From Primulina eburnea (Eukaryota > Streptophyta > Magnoliopsida > Lamiales > Gesneriaceae), in contig NC_133104.1 in assembly GCF_022965805.1 (NCBI RefSeq), positions 40,964,682 through 41,028,681 of the forward strand: a stretch of DNA of 64,000 nt, written 5' to 3'. The position numbers and the translations under genes are program-made. Within the stretch, counting starts at the first letter, position 1, and each line of letters begins with the position of its first letter. Positions 11,834-21,085 of the stretch are shown here, piece by piece. Below the pieces are notes generated by a model. The model had not been told where the DNA came from. It did not search any database and was given only the letters and a program-made list of their open reading frames with translations.

Positions 11834-12833
11834 GTGAGCTGAGAGGCTCCTGAACTAATCGAGGATTAGGACCCTTCATCATACTTGGCGTGACCAAGAT
11901 GAGGTGAGCTCTGGGCTCCTGAACTGGCTGAGGGTGAAAACCCTTCTCCTACTTGGCGTGACCAAGATGAGGTGAGCTCTGGGCTCCTGATCTGGCTGAG
12001 GGTGAAAACCCTTCTCATACTTGGCGTGACCAAGATGAGGTGAGCTCTGGGCTCCTGAACTGGCTGAGGGTGAAAACCCTTCTCATACTTGGCGTGACCA
12101 AGATGAGGTGAGCTCTGGGCTCCTGATCTGGCTGAGGGTGAAAACCCTTCTCATACTTGGCGTGACCAAGATGAGGTGAGCTCTGGGCTCCTGATCTAAC
12201 TGAGGGTGAAAACCCTTCTCATACTTGGCGTGACCAAGATGAGGTGAGCTCTGGGCTCCTGATCTGGCTGAGGGTGAAAACCCTTCTCATACTTGGCGTG
12301 ACCAAGATGAGGTGAGCTCTGGGCTCCTGAACTGGCTGAGGGTGAAAACCCTTCTCATACTTAGGCGTGACCAAGATGAGGTGAGCTCTGGGCTCCTGAT
12401 CTGGCTGAGGGTGAAAACCCTTCTCATACTTGGCGTGACCAAGATGAGGTGAGCTCTGGGCTCCTGATCTGACTGAGGGTGAAAACCCTTCTCATACTTG
12501 GCGTGACCAAGATGAGGTGAGCTCTGGGCTCCTGAACTGGCTGAGGGTGAAAACCCTTCTCATACTTGGCGTGACCAAGATGAGGTGAGCTCTGGGCTTC
12601 TGATCTGACTGAGGGTGAAAACCCTTCTCATACTTGGCGTGACCAAGATGAGGTGAGCTCTGGGCTCCTGATCTGGCTGAGGGTGAAAACCCTTCTCATA
12701 CTTGGCGTGACCAAGATGAGGTGAGCTCTGGGCTCCTGAACTGAATGAGGGTGAAAACCCTTCTCATACTCGGCGTGACCAAGATGAGGTGAGCTCTGGG
12801 CTCCTGATCTGACTGAGGGTGAAAACCCTTATC
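11834..12833. repeat. Tandem array, 68-bp unit, 14 copies plus one degenerate
   Basis: Units begin GAGGTGAGCTCTGGGCTCCT at 11901, 11969, 12037, 12105, 12173, 12241, 12309, 12378, 12446, 12514, 12582, 12650, 12718 and 12786. All steps are 68 bp except one of 69. A degenerate first copy starts at 11834. The unit also contains CTTGGCGTGACCAAGAT and GGGTGAAAACCC, a perfect 12-bp palindrome. Copies differ at a few positions (GAACT/GATCT before GGCTGAGG). It lies between the pol stop and the 3' end of the antisense gene. Confidence 0.95.
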
Positions 12834-12956
12834 TGCAATAATAATAATTTCTAACAAAAATGCATAATTTTATTAATGTATCTGAATAAAGCATCAAGAC
12901 CTGACGTCCTTGCATCGAAAGTAAATGACAAAAAAAACTAAAGCTTCTAGCAATAT

Positions 12957-15900
12957 CTAAGCATAATATTTGCGAAGGTGATAAGCATTCCACGGCCTCT
13001 TCAATTTCTTCCCTGTCCAGTCTTCTAAGTAGTAGGCACCCGAGCTGAGCTTTTCCACCACTTTAAAAGGCCCTTCCCATTTCGGATCGAGCTTTCCGAC
13101 CTTCTCTTCCTGAACCTTCTTAAAGACCAAGTCTCCCACCTGGAAGCTCCTCTGAATGACCCTTTTGTTGTAGGACTGGGCTATGCGTCTCTTGTAAGCT
13201 TCCATTCTTATGGCCGCGGCTTCTCTTTTTTCTTCCACGAAATCCAAGTCTGCTGCTCGTCTCTCATTGTTTTGCTCATCATAGCATGTGACGCGAGGTG
13301 TTTCTTCACCGATCTCCGCCGGAAGCACGGCTTCATTTCCATAGACTAGGCTGAAAGGCGTCTCCCCCGTGCCTATTTTTGGGGTGGTCCTGTATGACCA
13401 AAGCACGCTGGGGAGTTCCTCCACCCAATTACCTTTCGCGCTCCCGAGTCTGGTCTTCAGGCTCTGCACTAAGGATCTGTTGGTGACCTCCACTTGGCCA
13501 TTGCATTGAGGGTAGGCCACGGAGGTAAAGTGCTGCTGGATCTTCATCTCTTTACACCAGGCTTGGATCCGGCTTCCTTGAAATTGCCTTCCGTTGTCGG
13601 ATATCAACTTCCTCGGGACCCCAAACCTGCAGACGATGTTCTTCCAGAGAAATTTGAGTACCTCATTTTCAGTTATCTTAGCCAAAGCCTCAGCCTCTAC
13701 CCACTTTGAGAAGTAATCTATGGCCACGAGCAAGAATTTTTTCTGGGCTGGGGCCGGGGGAAAAGGTCCTACAATGTCGATCCCCCATTGGTCAAACGGG
13801 CAGGCCGCCACAATACTCTTCATCAGGGCAGCTGGTTGATGTTGGAGCTTACCATGACGTTGACAGCTGTCGCATGAGATGACGATGGCTAGAGCATCTT
13901 TTAACATAGTGGGCCAAAAATATCCGGCCAAGAGTGCCTTTCGTGCTAGAAAGTAAGATCCCAAGTGATTCCCGCAGCAGCCTCCATGAATCTCTCTTAG
14001 TACATAGTTAGATTGCTTGGGACCCAAACACTTGAGAAGAGGCCGAAAGGCTGACCTCTTGTAAAGAGTTCCGTTGACCATTACAAACCGAAGGCTTCTT
14101 CGCTTCATCCTGTAAGCCTTCTTCGGATCTTCAGGGAGCACCCCATCTTTCATGTAATCTAATAACTCGGCGCGCCAGTCATTGTCTTCGTGCTCAGGAG
14201 AGGGGTAGTGCACAGAAGGGTTTAGTTCTACTTGGACCACCACCTCTCTTGATTTCCAGCTGTGAAGTGAGCTCGCCATTTTTGCAAGGGAGTCGGCTCC
14301 CTCATTCTCCTCCCTGGGGATCTGCTTAAAAACCAGTTCTGTAAAGAGTTCCTTAGCTGCTTCCACGGCTTTTACGTATTCTATCAATCTCTCATTCTTG
14401 GTGTCATAGGATCCATTCATTTGGTGGGCCACCAGCTGAGAATCAGAGAAGATGTGGACCCGAGCTGCTCCGACCTGCCGTGCTGCTCTTAGACCTGCTA
14501 AGACCGCCTCGTATTCTGCCTCATTGTTGGATGCCCTAAAGTCTAGTCTCACGGCTAACTTTAGTTCATCCCCTTTTGGAGAGATCAATAACACACCAAC
14601 TCCGCTGCCTTCATTGGTGGATGAGCCATCCACATAGACCTTCCAAAGGTCTTCAATCTCCACATGCAAAGTCTCAGCCAGGAAATCAGCCAAGGCCTGT
14701 GCTTTGATTGCGGTCCGAGGTCCATATTGAATGTCATATTCTCCCAGTTCCGTGGTCCACTTTACCAATCTTCCTGAGATATCAGCATGAGTCATTATCT
14801 TTCCGAGAGGGCTGTTAGTGAGGACCATAATGGGATGAGACAAAAAGTATGGTCTCAGTCTCCGGGCCGTGGTGATCAAGGCCAAAGCAAGTTTTTCCAC
14901 TGTCGTATATCTGAGCTCAGCTCCTTTGAGTGCATGGGATATATAGTATACGGGATTCTGCTCGGTGCCCTTTTGTCTGACCAGGACTGAGCTCACGGCT
15001 GCTTCGGTGGCTGATAGATAAACATACAACTGCTCCCCTATTGATGGCTTTGCTAGTATCGGGAGCTCAGCCAGATATGTCTTCAGGTCTTCGAATGCCT
15101 TTGCGCACTCTTCATCCCATTCAAATTTCTTGGCCTTTCTGAGGACTCGGAAGAAAGGAAGACTCCGGTGTGCCGCCCTCGAAATGAATCGTGATAAAGC
15201 TGCGATTCTTCCGGCAAGCTTCTGGACCTCTTGGAGATTCCCAGGAGGTGACATGGATTGGATGGCCTTTACCTTCTCGGGGTTGGCTTCAATCCCCCTT
15301 TCTGTTACCATATATCCCAGGAACTTTCCGCTTTTGACCCCAAAAGTGCACTTCTGTGGGTTTAGCTTTAACCCATAAGACCTCAGAGTGGCAAAGGTCT
15401 CACGGAGGTCGGCTATGAGGTCCGCCGAATTCTTGGATTTTACCAAAATATCATCCACGTAGACCTCCACATTCCTTCCTATCTGATTTGAGAAAACTTT
15501 ATCCATGAGCCTCTGATAAGTAGCCCCTGCATTTTTTAGCCCAAAAGGCATTACCACATAACAGAATGTTCCTTCAGAGGTGATGAAGCTTACTTTATCC
15601 TGATCTTCCCTTGCTAGGGGTATCTGGTGGTACCCCTGATAAGCATCCATTAGACATAGATATTGGTGACCCGAGGTGGAGTCCACCAACTGATCAATCC
15701 TTGGTAAGGGGTAGCAGTCTTTCGGGCAAGCTTTATTAAGATCTCTGAAGTCGACGCACATTCTCCATTTTCCCGAGCTCTTGGGGACCAGAACAACATT
15801 TGATAGCCATGTTGGGAAAAAGATCTCCCTAATGTGTCCTGCCTTAAGGAGCTCGTCTACCTGTTCTTTTATTACCTTATCTTTCTCGGGGCCAAAGTGC

Positions 15901-18245
15901 CTCTTCTTCTGTTTGACTGGTCGGGCTTCGGGAAGAGTGTTGAGGTGGTGTTTCATTATCCCGGGGCTGATCCCCCGAAGCTCTTGTGGAGACCAAGCAA
16001 ATACATCAATGTTAGTTTTCAAACAGGCCAGCAGATCATGCTTGGTTTCGGGATCAAGATCAGCCGCCACCCTGACACTCCGCTGGACCCCTATTTCTAC
16101 CGTTTCTGGCTCCTCTTCTGAGGTGAGCTGAACCTCTCTTCTGGAGGTCATATTTGGTTGGGCCACAATCATCCCTACCTCTGTCCGAGATCTTTTGACT
16201 TCTTGCCTTACCTCATCCACATAGCATCGTCGAGAGGATTTCTGATCCCCCCCGACGACTCCTACTTCATTCCCCACAGGATATTTCAGCTTTTGATGAT
16301 AGGTAGAGCTTACAGCTCGGAATTCGGCCAGGGCAGGTCGGCCAAGTATTCCGTTGTAGGAAGAGGGGGCATCCACCACAGTAAAACATGTCATTTTTGT
16401 GATGCGGTGAGGTCCCGCCCCTAGGGATAAGGGGAGCATGATTTGCCCCACAGTTTGGACCGCATGTCCTGTGAAGCCGAATAAAGGCGTAGAGATGTGA
16501 TCAAACTCGAAACCTTCCACTTTCATTTGGTCTAGGGTTCTTTTGAAAAGAACGTTAACTGAGCTTCCGGTGTCAACAAAAATTCTTGCGACGTCATAGT
16601 TGGCGATAGTAAGAGTGACTAGTAAGGCGTCGTTATGAGGTGCCATAACACCTTTCATATCATCCGGCCCGAAGCCAATGACGGGGTCGTCTTTGGGGGT
16701 CAGGTCTAACCCCAAACTTTCCAATCTCCGACCATGAGCTTTACGAGCCCTGCCCGAATCTCCGTCGGTGGCACCACCCGTTATCATGTGAATCACTCCT
16801 CTGGTCGGATCATTAGCAATCTGCTGGACCTGAGGGCCTTGATGTCGCGGGGGGTCATCTCGACCCCCGCGGTTGGGTCGGTTCTCCCGGGGTTGTGGCC
16901 TCTGATTAACCCCAGGAGGTCCCCGATCCCTTCGCTCATCTCGATATCTTCCTTCTGATCGAGCTAGGAGGTTCTTCATGTGAGGGTCTCTTTGCATGAT
17001 TCTTTGGACCTCTTCCCCCAATCTCTGGCAATCATTGGTGACGTGACCGTACTCTTGATGGAACTCACAAAACTTATCTGAGGGAGGTAAACGCGGCCCT
17101 TTCTCGGCTTGTTTCGGTCGCTCCAGCTTTCTTCTTTCTTCACAAATGGCCATAGCTCTTTCCAAGCTCATTGCCAACGGGGCATAAGGGAAAGGCCCAG
17201 GACCTCGGCTCCGTTCCTCTGTTCTTTCTGCAGGCCTCTTCCTACTTGGTTCCACTTTCTCTTTCCCCTTATTTTTATCATCGGGTCGGATATCCACTCG
17301 CCTTTGCCTTTGTGCATCCTCAAGATTCACGTACTTCTCGGCTCGGCTCAGGAGCTCATCATAACTTTGAGGGGGTTTTTTGACCAAGGAATTGAAAAAT
17401 TGTCCCCCTCGGAGCCCTTGCGTGAAAGCATTTACCAAGGTTTCTGTTGCTGCAGCTGGGACCTCCAAGGCCGCACTGTTGAATCGTCTAATGAAGTCCC
17501 TCAGCGAATCTGTATCTCCTTGTTTCAAATTGAATAGGCCCAATGAGGTTTTCAAGTATTTTTTACTTGTAGCATACTGGTTTATGAATAGGGTGCTGAA
17601 TTCTCGAAAGCTGGTAATGGAATGTGGTGGGAGCAAATCGAACCACCTCTGGGCGGGTCCCACTAGGGTGGTAAGGAAGACCCGGCATTTGACCCCATCT
17701 GAGTATCGGTGAAGCAAAGCAGAATTATTGAACCTTCCAAGGTGTTCTTCGGGGTCAGTACTTCCATCATAATCCTTGACGGTTGGTTGGCGGAAATTAA
17801 CGGGGAGGTCTTCATTCAGTATCTCGAGGGAGAGTGGACTTTCTCTGTCCAATACGGGAGGTCGGCCCCCCATTCGCCTGCCAAGCCTCCTGACTTCCTC
17901 CCAAATGGCTTCCATATGCTCAGGAAGAGGGGGAGGAAGAGGAGGTTGTTGTGGCGGTGGTGATGGAGTGCGATTTCGACAGAGGGCCTCATTCACAGAC
18001 GTGTTGATCAACTGGGCCAATTGGTCTAGACTAAGATCAGCCACACCTCTGCCTTGGCCACCTCCGGGACCTCGGTTACCATCTGCATGGGCCTGGTTGC
18101 CACCTCTGGGACCTCGGTTGCCATCTGCATGGCCCTGGTTGCCACCTCCGGGACCTCGGTTGCCATCTGCATGGCCCTGGTTGCCACCTCCCGGACCTCG
18201 GTTGCCACGCGCAGGGCCTGTTCTTACACCTGTTCGTCCCCACAT
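12957..18245 (-). CDS. Gag-Pol polyprotein, Tat-lineage Ty3/gypsy
   Basis: Single open frame of 1762 aa. Domains: N-terminal Gly/Asn-rich 14-residue repeats (14-62); retrotransposon Gag (about 180-300); a Cys/His cluster CEFHQEYGHVTNDC (393-406); aspartic protease with VDTGSSVNVLF (557-567); reverse transcriptase (about 790-990) with YVDD at 929-932; a gypsy RNase H (about 1070-1190) whose usual first Asp site reads YLSATEAAVSSVL and looks degenerate; a second, archaeal-type RNase H (1203-1325) with YVDGSS, NNEAEYEA, FSDSQ and GADSLA intact; integrase with zinc-binding H1420/H1427/C1458/C1461 and the D1490, D1550, E1586 triad (D-35-E). No stop or frameshift was found. The ATG at 18245 is the first in frame after the primer binding site. 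It makes the particle, copies RNA to DNA and integrates it. Confidence 0.96.
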   Translation of the reverse strand: MWGRTGVRTGPARGNRGPGGGNQGHADGNRGPGGGNQGHADGNRGPRGGNQAHADGNRGPGGGQGRGVADLSLDQLAQLINTSVNEALCRNRTPSPPPQQPPLPPPLPEHMEAIWEEVRRLGRRMGGRPPVLDRESPLSLEILNEDLPVNFRQPTVKDYDGSTDPEEHLGRFNNSALLHRYSDGVKCRVFLTTLVGPAQRWFDLLPPHSITSFREFSTLFINQYATSKKYLKTSLGLFNLKQGDTDSLRDFIRRFNSAALEVPAAATETLVNAFTQGLRGGQFFNSLVKKPPQSYDELLSRAEKYVNLEDAQRQRRVDIRPDDKNKGKEKVEPSRKRPAERTEERSRGPGPFPYAPLAMSLERAMAICEERRKLERPKQAEKGPRLPPSDKFCEFHQEYGHVTNDCQRLGEEVQRIMQRDPHMKNLLARSEGRYRDERRDRGPPGVNQRPQPRENRPNRGGRDDPPRHQGPQVQQIANDPTRGVIHMITGGATDGDSGRARKAHGRRLESLGLDLTPKDDPVIGFGPDDMKGVMAPHNDALLVTLTIANYDVARIFVDTGSSVNVLFKRTLDQMKVEGFEFDHISTPLFGFTGHAVQTVGQIMLPLSLGAGPHRITKMTCFTVVDAPSSYNGILGRPALAEFRAVSSTYHQKLKYPVGNEVGVVGGDQKSSRRCYVDEVRQEVKRSRTEVGMIVAQPNMTSRREVQLTSEEEPETVEIGVQRSVRVAADLDPETKHDLLACLKTNIDVFAWSPQELRGISPGIMKHHLNTLPEARPVKQKKRHFGPEKDKVIKEQVDELLKAGHIREIFFPTWLSNVVLVPKSSGKWRMCVDFRDLNKACPKDCYPLPRIDQLVDSTSGHQYLCLMDAYQGYHQIPLAREDQDKVSFITSEGTFCYVVMPFGLKNAGATYQRLMDKVFSNQIGRNVEVYVDDILVKSKNSADLIADLRETFATLRSYGLKLNPQKCTFGVKSGKFLGYMVTERGIEANPEKVKAIQSMSPPGNLQEVQKLAGRIAALSRFISRAAHRSLPFFRVLRKAKKFEWDEECAKAFEDLKTYLAELPILAKPSIGEQLYVYLSATEAAVSSVLVRQKGTEQNPVYYISHALKGAELRYTTVEKLALALITTARRLRPYFLSHPIMVLTNSPLGKIMTHADISGRLVKWTTELGEYDIQYGPRTAIKAQALADFLAETLHVEIEDLWKVYVDGSSTNEGSGVGVLLISPKGDELKLAVRLDFRASNNEAEYEAVLAGLRAARQVGAARVHIFSDSQLVAHQMNGSYDTKNERLIEYVKAVEAAKELFTELVFKQIPREENEGADSLAKMASSLHSWKSREVVVQVELNPSVHYPSPEHEDNDWRAELLDYMKDGVLPEDPKKAYRMKRRSLRFVMVNGTLYKRSAFRPLLKCLGPKQSNYVLREIHGGCCGNHLGSYFLARKALLAGYFWPTMLKDALAIVISCDSCQRHGKLQHQPAALMKSIVAACPFDQWGIDIVGPFPPAPAQKKFLLVAIDYFSKWVEAEALAKITENEVLKFLWKNIVCRFGVPRKLISDNGRQFQGSRIQAWCKEMKIQQHFTSVAYPQCNGQVEVTNRSLVQSLKTRLGSAKGNWVEELPSVLWSYRTTPKIGTGETPFSLVYGNEAVLPAEIGEETPRVTCYDEQNNERRAADLDFVEEKREAAAIRMEAYKRRIAQSYNKRVIQRSFQVGDLVFKKVQEEKVGKLDPKWEGPFKVVEKLSSGAYYLEDWTGKKLKRPWNAYHLRKYYA
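18056..18208. repeat. 42-bp tandem repeat in gag
   Basis: About 3.6 copies of a 42-bp unit encoding GNRGPGGGNQGHAD-like 14-mers at the Gag N-terminus. The copies keep frame and differ by single bases. Confidence 0.85.
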
Positions 18246-18265
18246 GTCTACGTCTTCTCAGTATA

Positions 18266-18283
18266 TTCCCACAGACGGCGCCA
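18266..18283 (-). other. Primer binding site of the Tat element
   Basis: Two bases inside the 5' LTR, the minus strand reads TGGCGCCGTCTGTGGGA. The first nine bases match the complement of the tRNA-Asp 3' end (TGGCGCCGT); the rest matches only partly. Confidence 0.7.
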
Positions 18284-18285
18284 AT

Positions 18286-19059
18286 TGATATCGCTGAAAT
18301 CGGTGATGCTAGCTGGGAGGTCAGATCCCTGCTTGGAGAGCTCGGATAAAACCTTTGAACGCTGTCTGGGAGGTCGGAACTTCACCTTGGGAGCTCGGAT
18401 CAGACACCTCGAAATCCAGAAACACAAACAAGAGTGTTAGAAGGGGGCCGGAAGGTTGTTCCGGCGTAGCCCCTCCGACGCTCAAGTCAGAAAACTGAGA
18501 GAGAAAACTGTGTGTGCAAAGAGAATGTGAAAAGTATGAAGAAGAAGTAGTGTTTTAAAGTTAACGAAACCTGTTATTTATAGGTGAACCGCAGAGTCCT
18601 AGTTTTGGTAGGTTTCGATCTTGAGAATCTTCGGAAGATTTGATTAGATCTTCACCCAGATTTGATTTAGATATCGTTAGATTTAATTCAGATCTTTAAT
18701 GGGCTTTACTTTTCTGGGCTTTGATCTCTGCGGGCTACGCGCTTAATATCTGAGTAAGGGCTCTCGTAGGCATGAGCCCACGAGACGATAGGACCTCATG
18801 GGACCTCGGCTCGGGAGCTCGGCCGAGGGTTTCCGATCGTCCCGATAATACCTTCTTGGAGGTCGGCTCGGGAGGTCGGCCAAAGAGCTCGGCCAGGGAG
18901 GTCGGCTGACCTTTCCAATCGCTGGAAATTCCGATATGGGAGGTCGGCCAGAGATGACCTCCCGGATGACCTTAAGCTTCCTTCCGAATGCATGCTGGGC
19001 TTTGCTCTGAGATGGGCTATCGGGAGCGGGCCGAGCCCATCCTCCATCCGGGGGTATCA
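18286..19059 (-). repeat. 5' LTR of the Tat element (774 bp)
   Basis: Mate of the LTR at 7725-8498. In element sense it lies upstream of gag and would supply promoter and R region. The TSD copy GGCTT follows at 19060-19064. Confidence 0.96.
18574..18582 (-). promoter_or_regulatory. TATA box in the 5' LTR
   Basis: TATAAATAA on the minus strand, about 290 bp before the LTR/PBS junction. This is the likely core promoter for genomic RNA of the element. Confidence 0.6.
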
Positions 19060-19064
19060 GGCTT

Positions 19065-19510
19065 GGTACAAAGAGATGGGGAAATTCCGATATATTTTAA
19101 ATAATATTCACACATCTGGGATTTAGAACTCAAGGCCGTACGGGCTTTGGAATATCATCTTGTCATTAGGTCAAGAGATCATTGTAACCAAAGAGACAAT
19201 TAGGCTGTTGAATGAGAAACGAAAATTGGTCCGAAATAATCATGTTAGAGTGATCGGAAGCATGGATTTGGAGGGATTCGTGGGGATTTGGTTTTGAAAT
19301 TCTGGTTTTAACTGTTTGGTTATTTGGATTTTAAAAAGATTTGACTGGATTTCATTGTATATAAACAAATCTTCTCAAAATTGGTCCGATTTGAATAAAA
19401 CTAAAAAAAGTATTCATGACAAAAATATTTAATTATTATCCTTCTACCGTCTTCTTCATATTAATAGTTGGAATAAATGACAAATTTATTTATTTTTTAT
19501 TTTGTATATT

Positions 19511-19581
<71 letters not shown>

Positions 19582-20241
19582 TCATGAATATTGAACCACT
19601 TTTTATTCAATAATAATTTATTTTTCAATTTATAAAATTAGAATGTGGTTGAATATTTAATTCTGAAAAAATTTATTTCCTATAATTTAGATGTTATATT
19701 TGATATTTTATTTTACTAATTTATTTTGTGTTCGTTAAGATTAGGTAATGAATTATATAATAGTTTATGTAATTTTAATCATAGATATATAATTGAAATG
19801 AAATAGAGAAATATATGATAAATGAATTTTAATTTTTCAGATTTTTAATGATTTTAATAATATGTTTATTGACTTTTGTAAAAGATAATTAAGATTACTT
19901 TAGTAAAATTTTAAAATTTCAAATTCAAATCTTGTTTGTTCCAAACAAGAAATAATGAATTCTAAATAAAAATTTTAAAAATTTTCAAATCTAAATCCCA
20001 ATGAATGAATAATTTGGATAATGTCCTAAAGATATGGTCGAAACAAATCAAATAATGGCGTGAATATAAATTTTGAAACCAATAATGTATCCGGCGGCTT
20101 GTATTTGAACTCTCGATAGTCAATTATTAGGTTTTGATTCATATAATATCAATATGCATAAAGATGAATTTTTTTTGTAAATTTAAAAAGAAAATAAAAT
20201 TAAATATGTAGTTATAATATAGGTAAATATGAAACTGTCGG
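19065..20241. other. AT-rich spacer
   Basis: Non-coding, AT-rich sequence between the retrotransposon and the next MITE. Only the TA microsatellite at 19516-19577 stands out. Confidence 0.5.
19516..19577. repeat. (TA)n microsatellite
   Basis: About 62 bp of uninterrupted TA dinucleotides. Confidence 0.95.
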
Positions 20242-20416
20242 GGCAAAAACTTGTGTGAACCGGTCTCAGGGGTCGTATTTGTGAGACTGACATCTTATTT
20301 GGGTCATCCATGAAAAAGTATTATTTTTTATGCTAAGATTTTTATTGTGAATATGGGTAGGGTTGATCCGTCTCACAGATTAAAATCCGTGAGACGATCT
20401 CACATGAAACTAACTT
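20242..20416 (+). mobile_element. Mutator-type MITE, copy 2
   Basis: 175 bp, forward orientation, from GGCAAAAACTTGTGTG to CTCACATGAAACTAACTT. Flanks AACTGTCGG (20233-20241) and AACTGTGGG (20417-20425) agree at 8 of 9 positions. Confidence 0.8.
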
Positions 20417-21085
20417 AACTGTGGGATAGGATAAAGACTACAAAATCAAATAGTAATCTTTTTTTTATCATTTAATTCTTTATTATCTTATTATAAAAAA
20501 AACCAAGCCCAATCTTAGAGAAATAAATAACAAAAACAGTAAAGAATCCAAAAACATAATTCATGCCCTTAATCATTTCAAGAAACCGAACCCAACCCAG
20601 GAAAAAAACCTAACAGAGATTAGAACCGGTCAAATATTTTAGGATTTGACCGGATTTTGAATTTTTTGGAATCAGATACATGAAAATAATGTAAAACTTA
20701 GCTAATCCTCGTATAATAGACAGAGGATAACAATATACAGTCATAGTTTGACTCGTGTAATGAAATAATAAATTCATATGTAAATATTATAATGATTTAT
20801 AATTCTAATATTTTATATAATCTGGTATGGAATTTAGTCAAAGCATTTTTTTGGCGTCTAATTTGAACAATTATCGGGGTTTTCTTCCGTTTGGATTATT
20901 ATACGATGAATCACATAAATTTAAAGGAAGTTGTAAATATTTTTATAGAACATGATAAATATAAAACGAATTCCGTGATTTATTTGGAAGCATTCCCTTT
21001 CTAACAGAGAACGCAGCAAACCCCGTCAAAGATTTTTTCTTATTTCATTTTTTTGAAAAAGAAAATCTCAGTCATTCTTGAGTCA

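Larger units (their letters stand above)
7725..19059 (-). mobile_element. Complete Tat-lineage Ty3/gypsy LTR retrotransposon
   Basis: Full-length element of 11,335 bp, read on the minus strand. The LTRs at 18286-19059 (5') and 7725-8498 (3') are both 774 bp, begin TG and end CA on either strand, and show no difference by eye. A 5-bp TSD, GGCTT, is at 7720-7724 and 19060-19064. The order in element sense is 5' LTR, primer binding site, gag-pol (one 1762-codon frame), 68-bp and 70-bp tandem arrays, a three-exon gene in antisense, polypurine tract, 3' LTR. A second, archaeal-type RNase H in pol and an antisense extra ORF are known hallmarks of the Tat lineage (Tat/Ogre/Retand). Coding capacity is intact, so it may still be mobile. 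Confidence 0.96.

Noticed and set aside
11834..12833. CRISPR-like array
   Set aside because: Whole units repeat head to tail without unique spacers, in a plant retrotransposon; it is an ordinary tandem repeat.
13494..18288. Plus-strand ORFs across gag-pol
   Set aside because: They are shadows of the 1762-codon minus-strand frame in GC-rich sequence; none has a domain or a plausible splice structure.
19516..19613. ORF running through the TA repeat
   Set aside because: Poly Ile-Tyr translation of a microsatellite; not a gene.
21053..21085. N-terminal extension of the first CYP96A
   Set aside because: The frame there opens with TTG, not ATG; the first ATG is 21086 and matches the start of the other copy.
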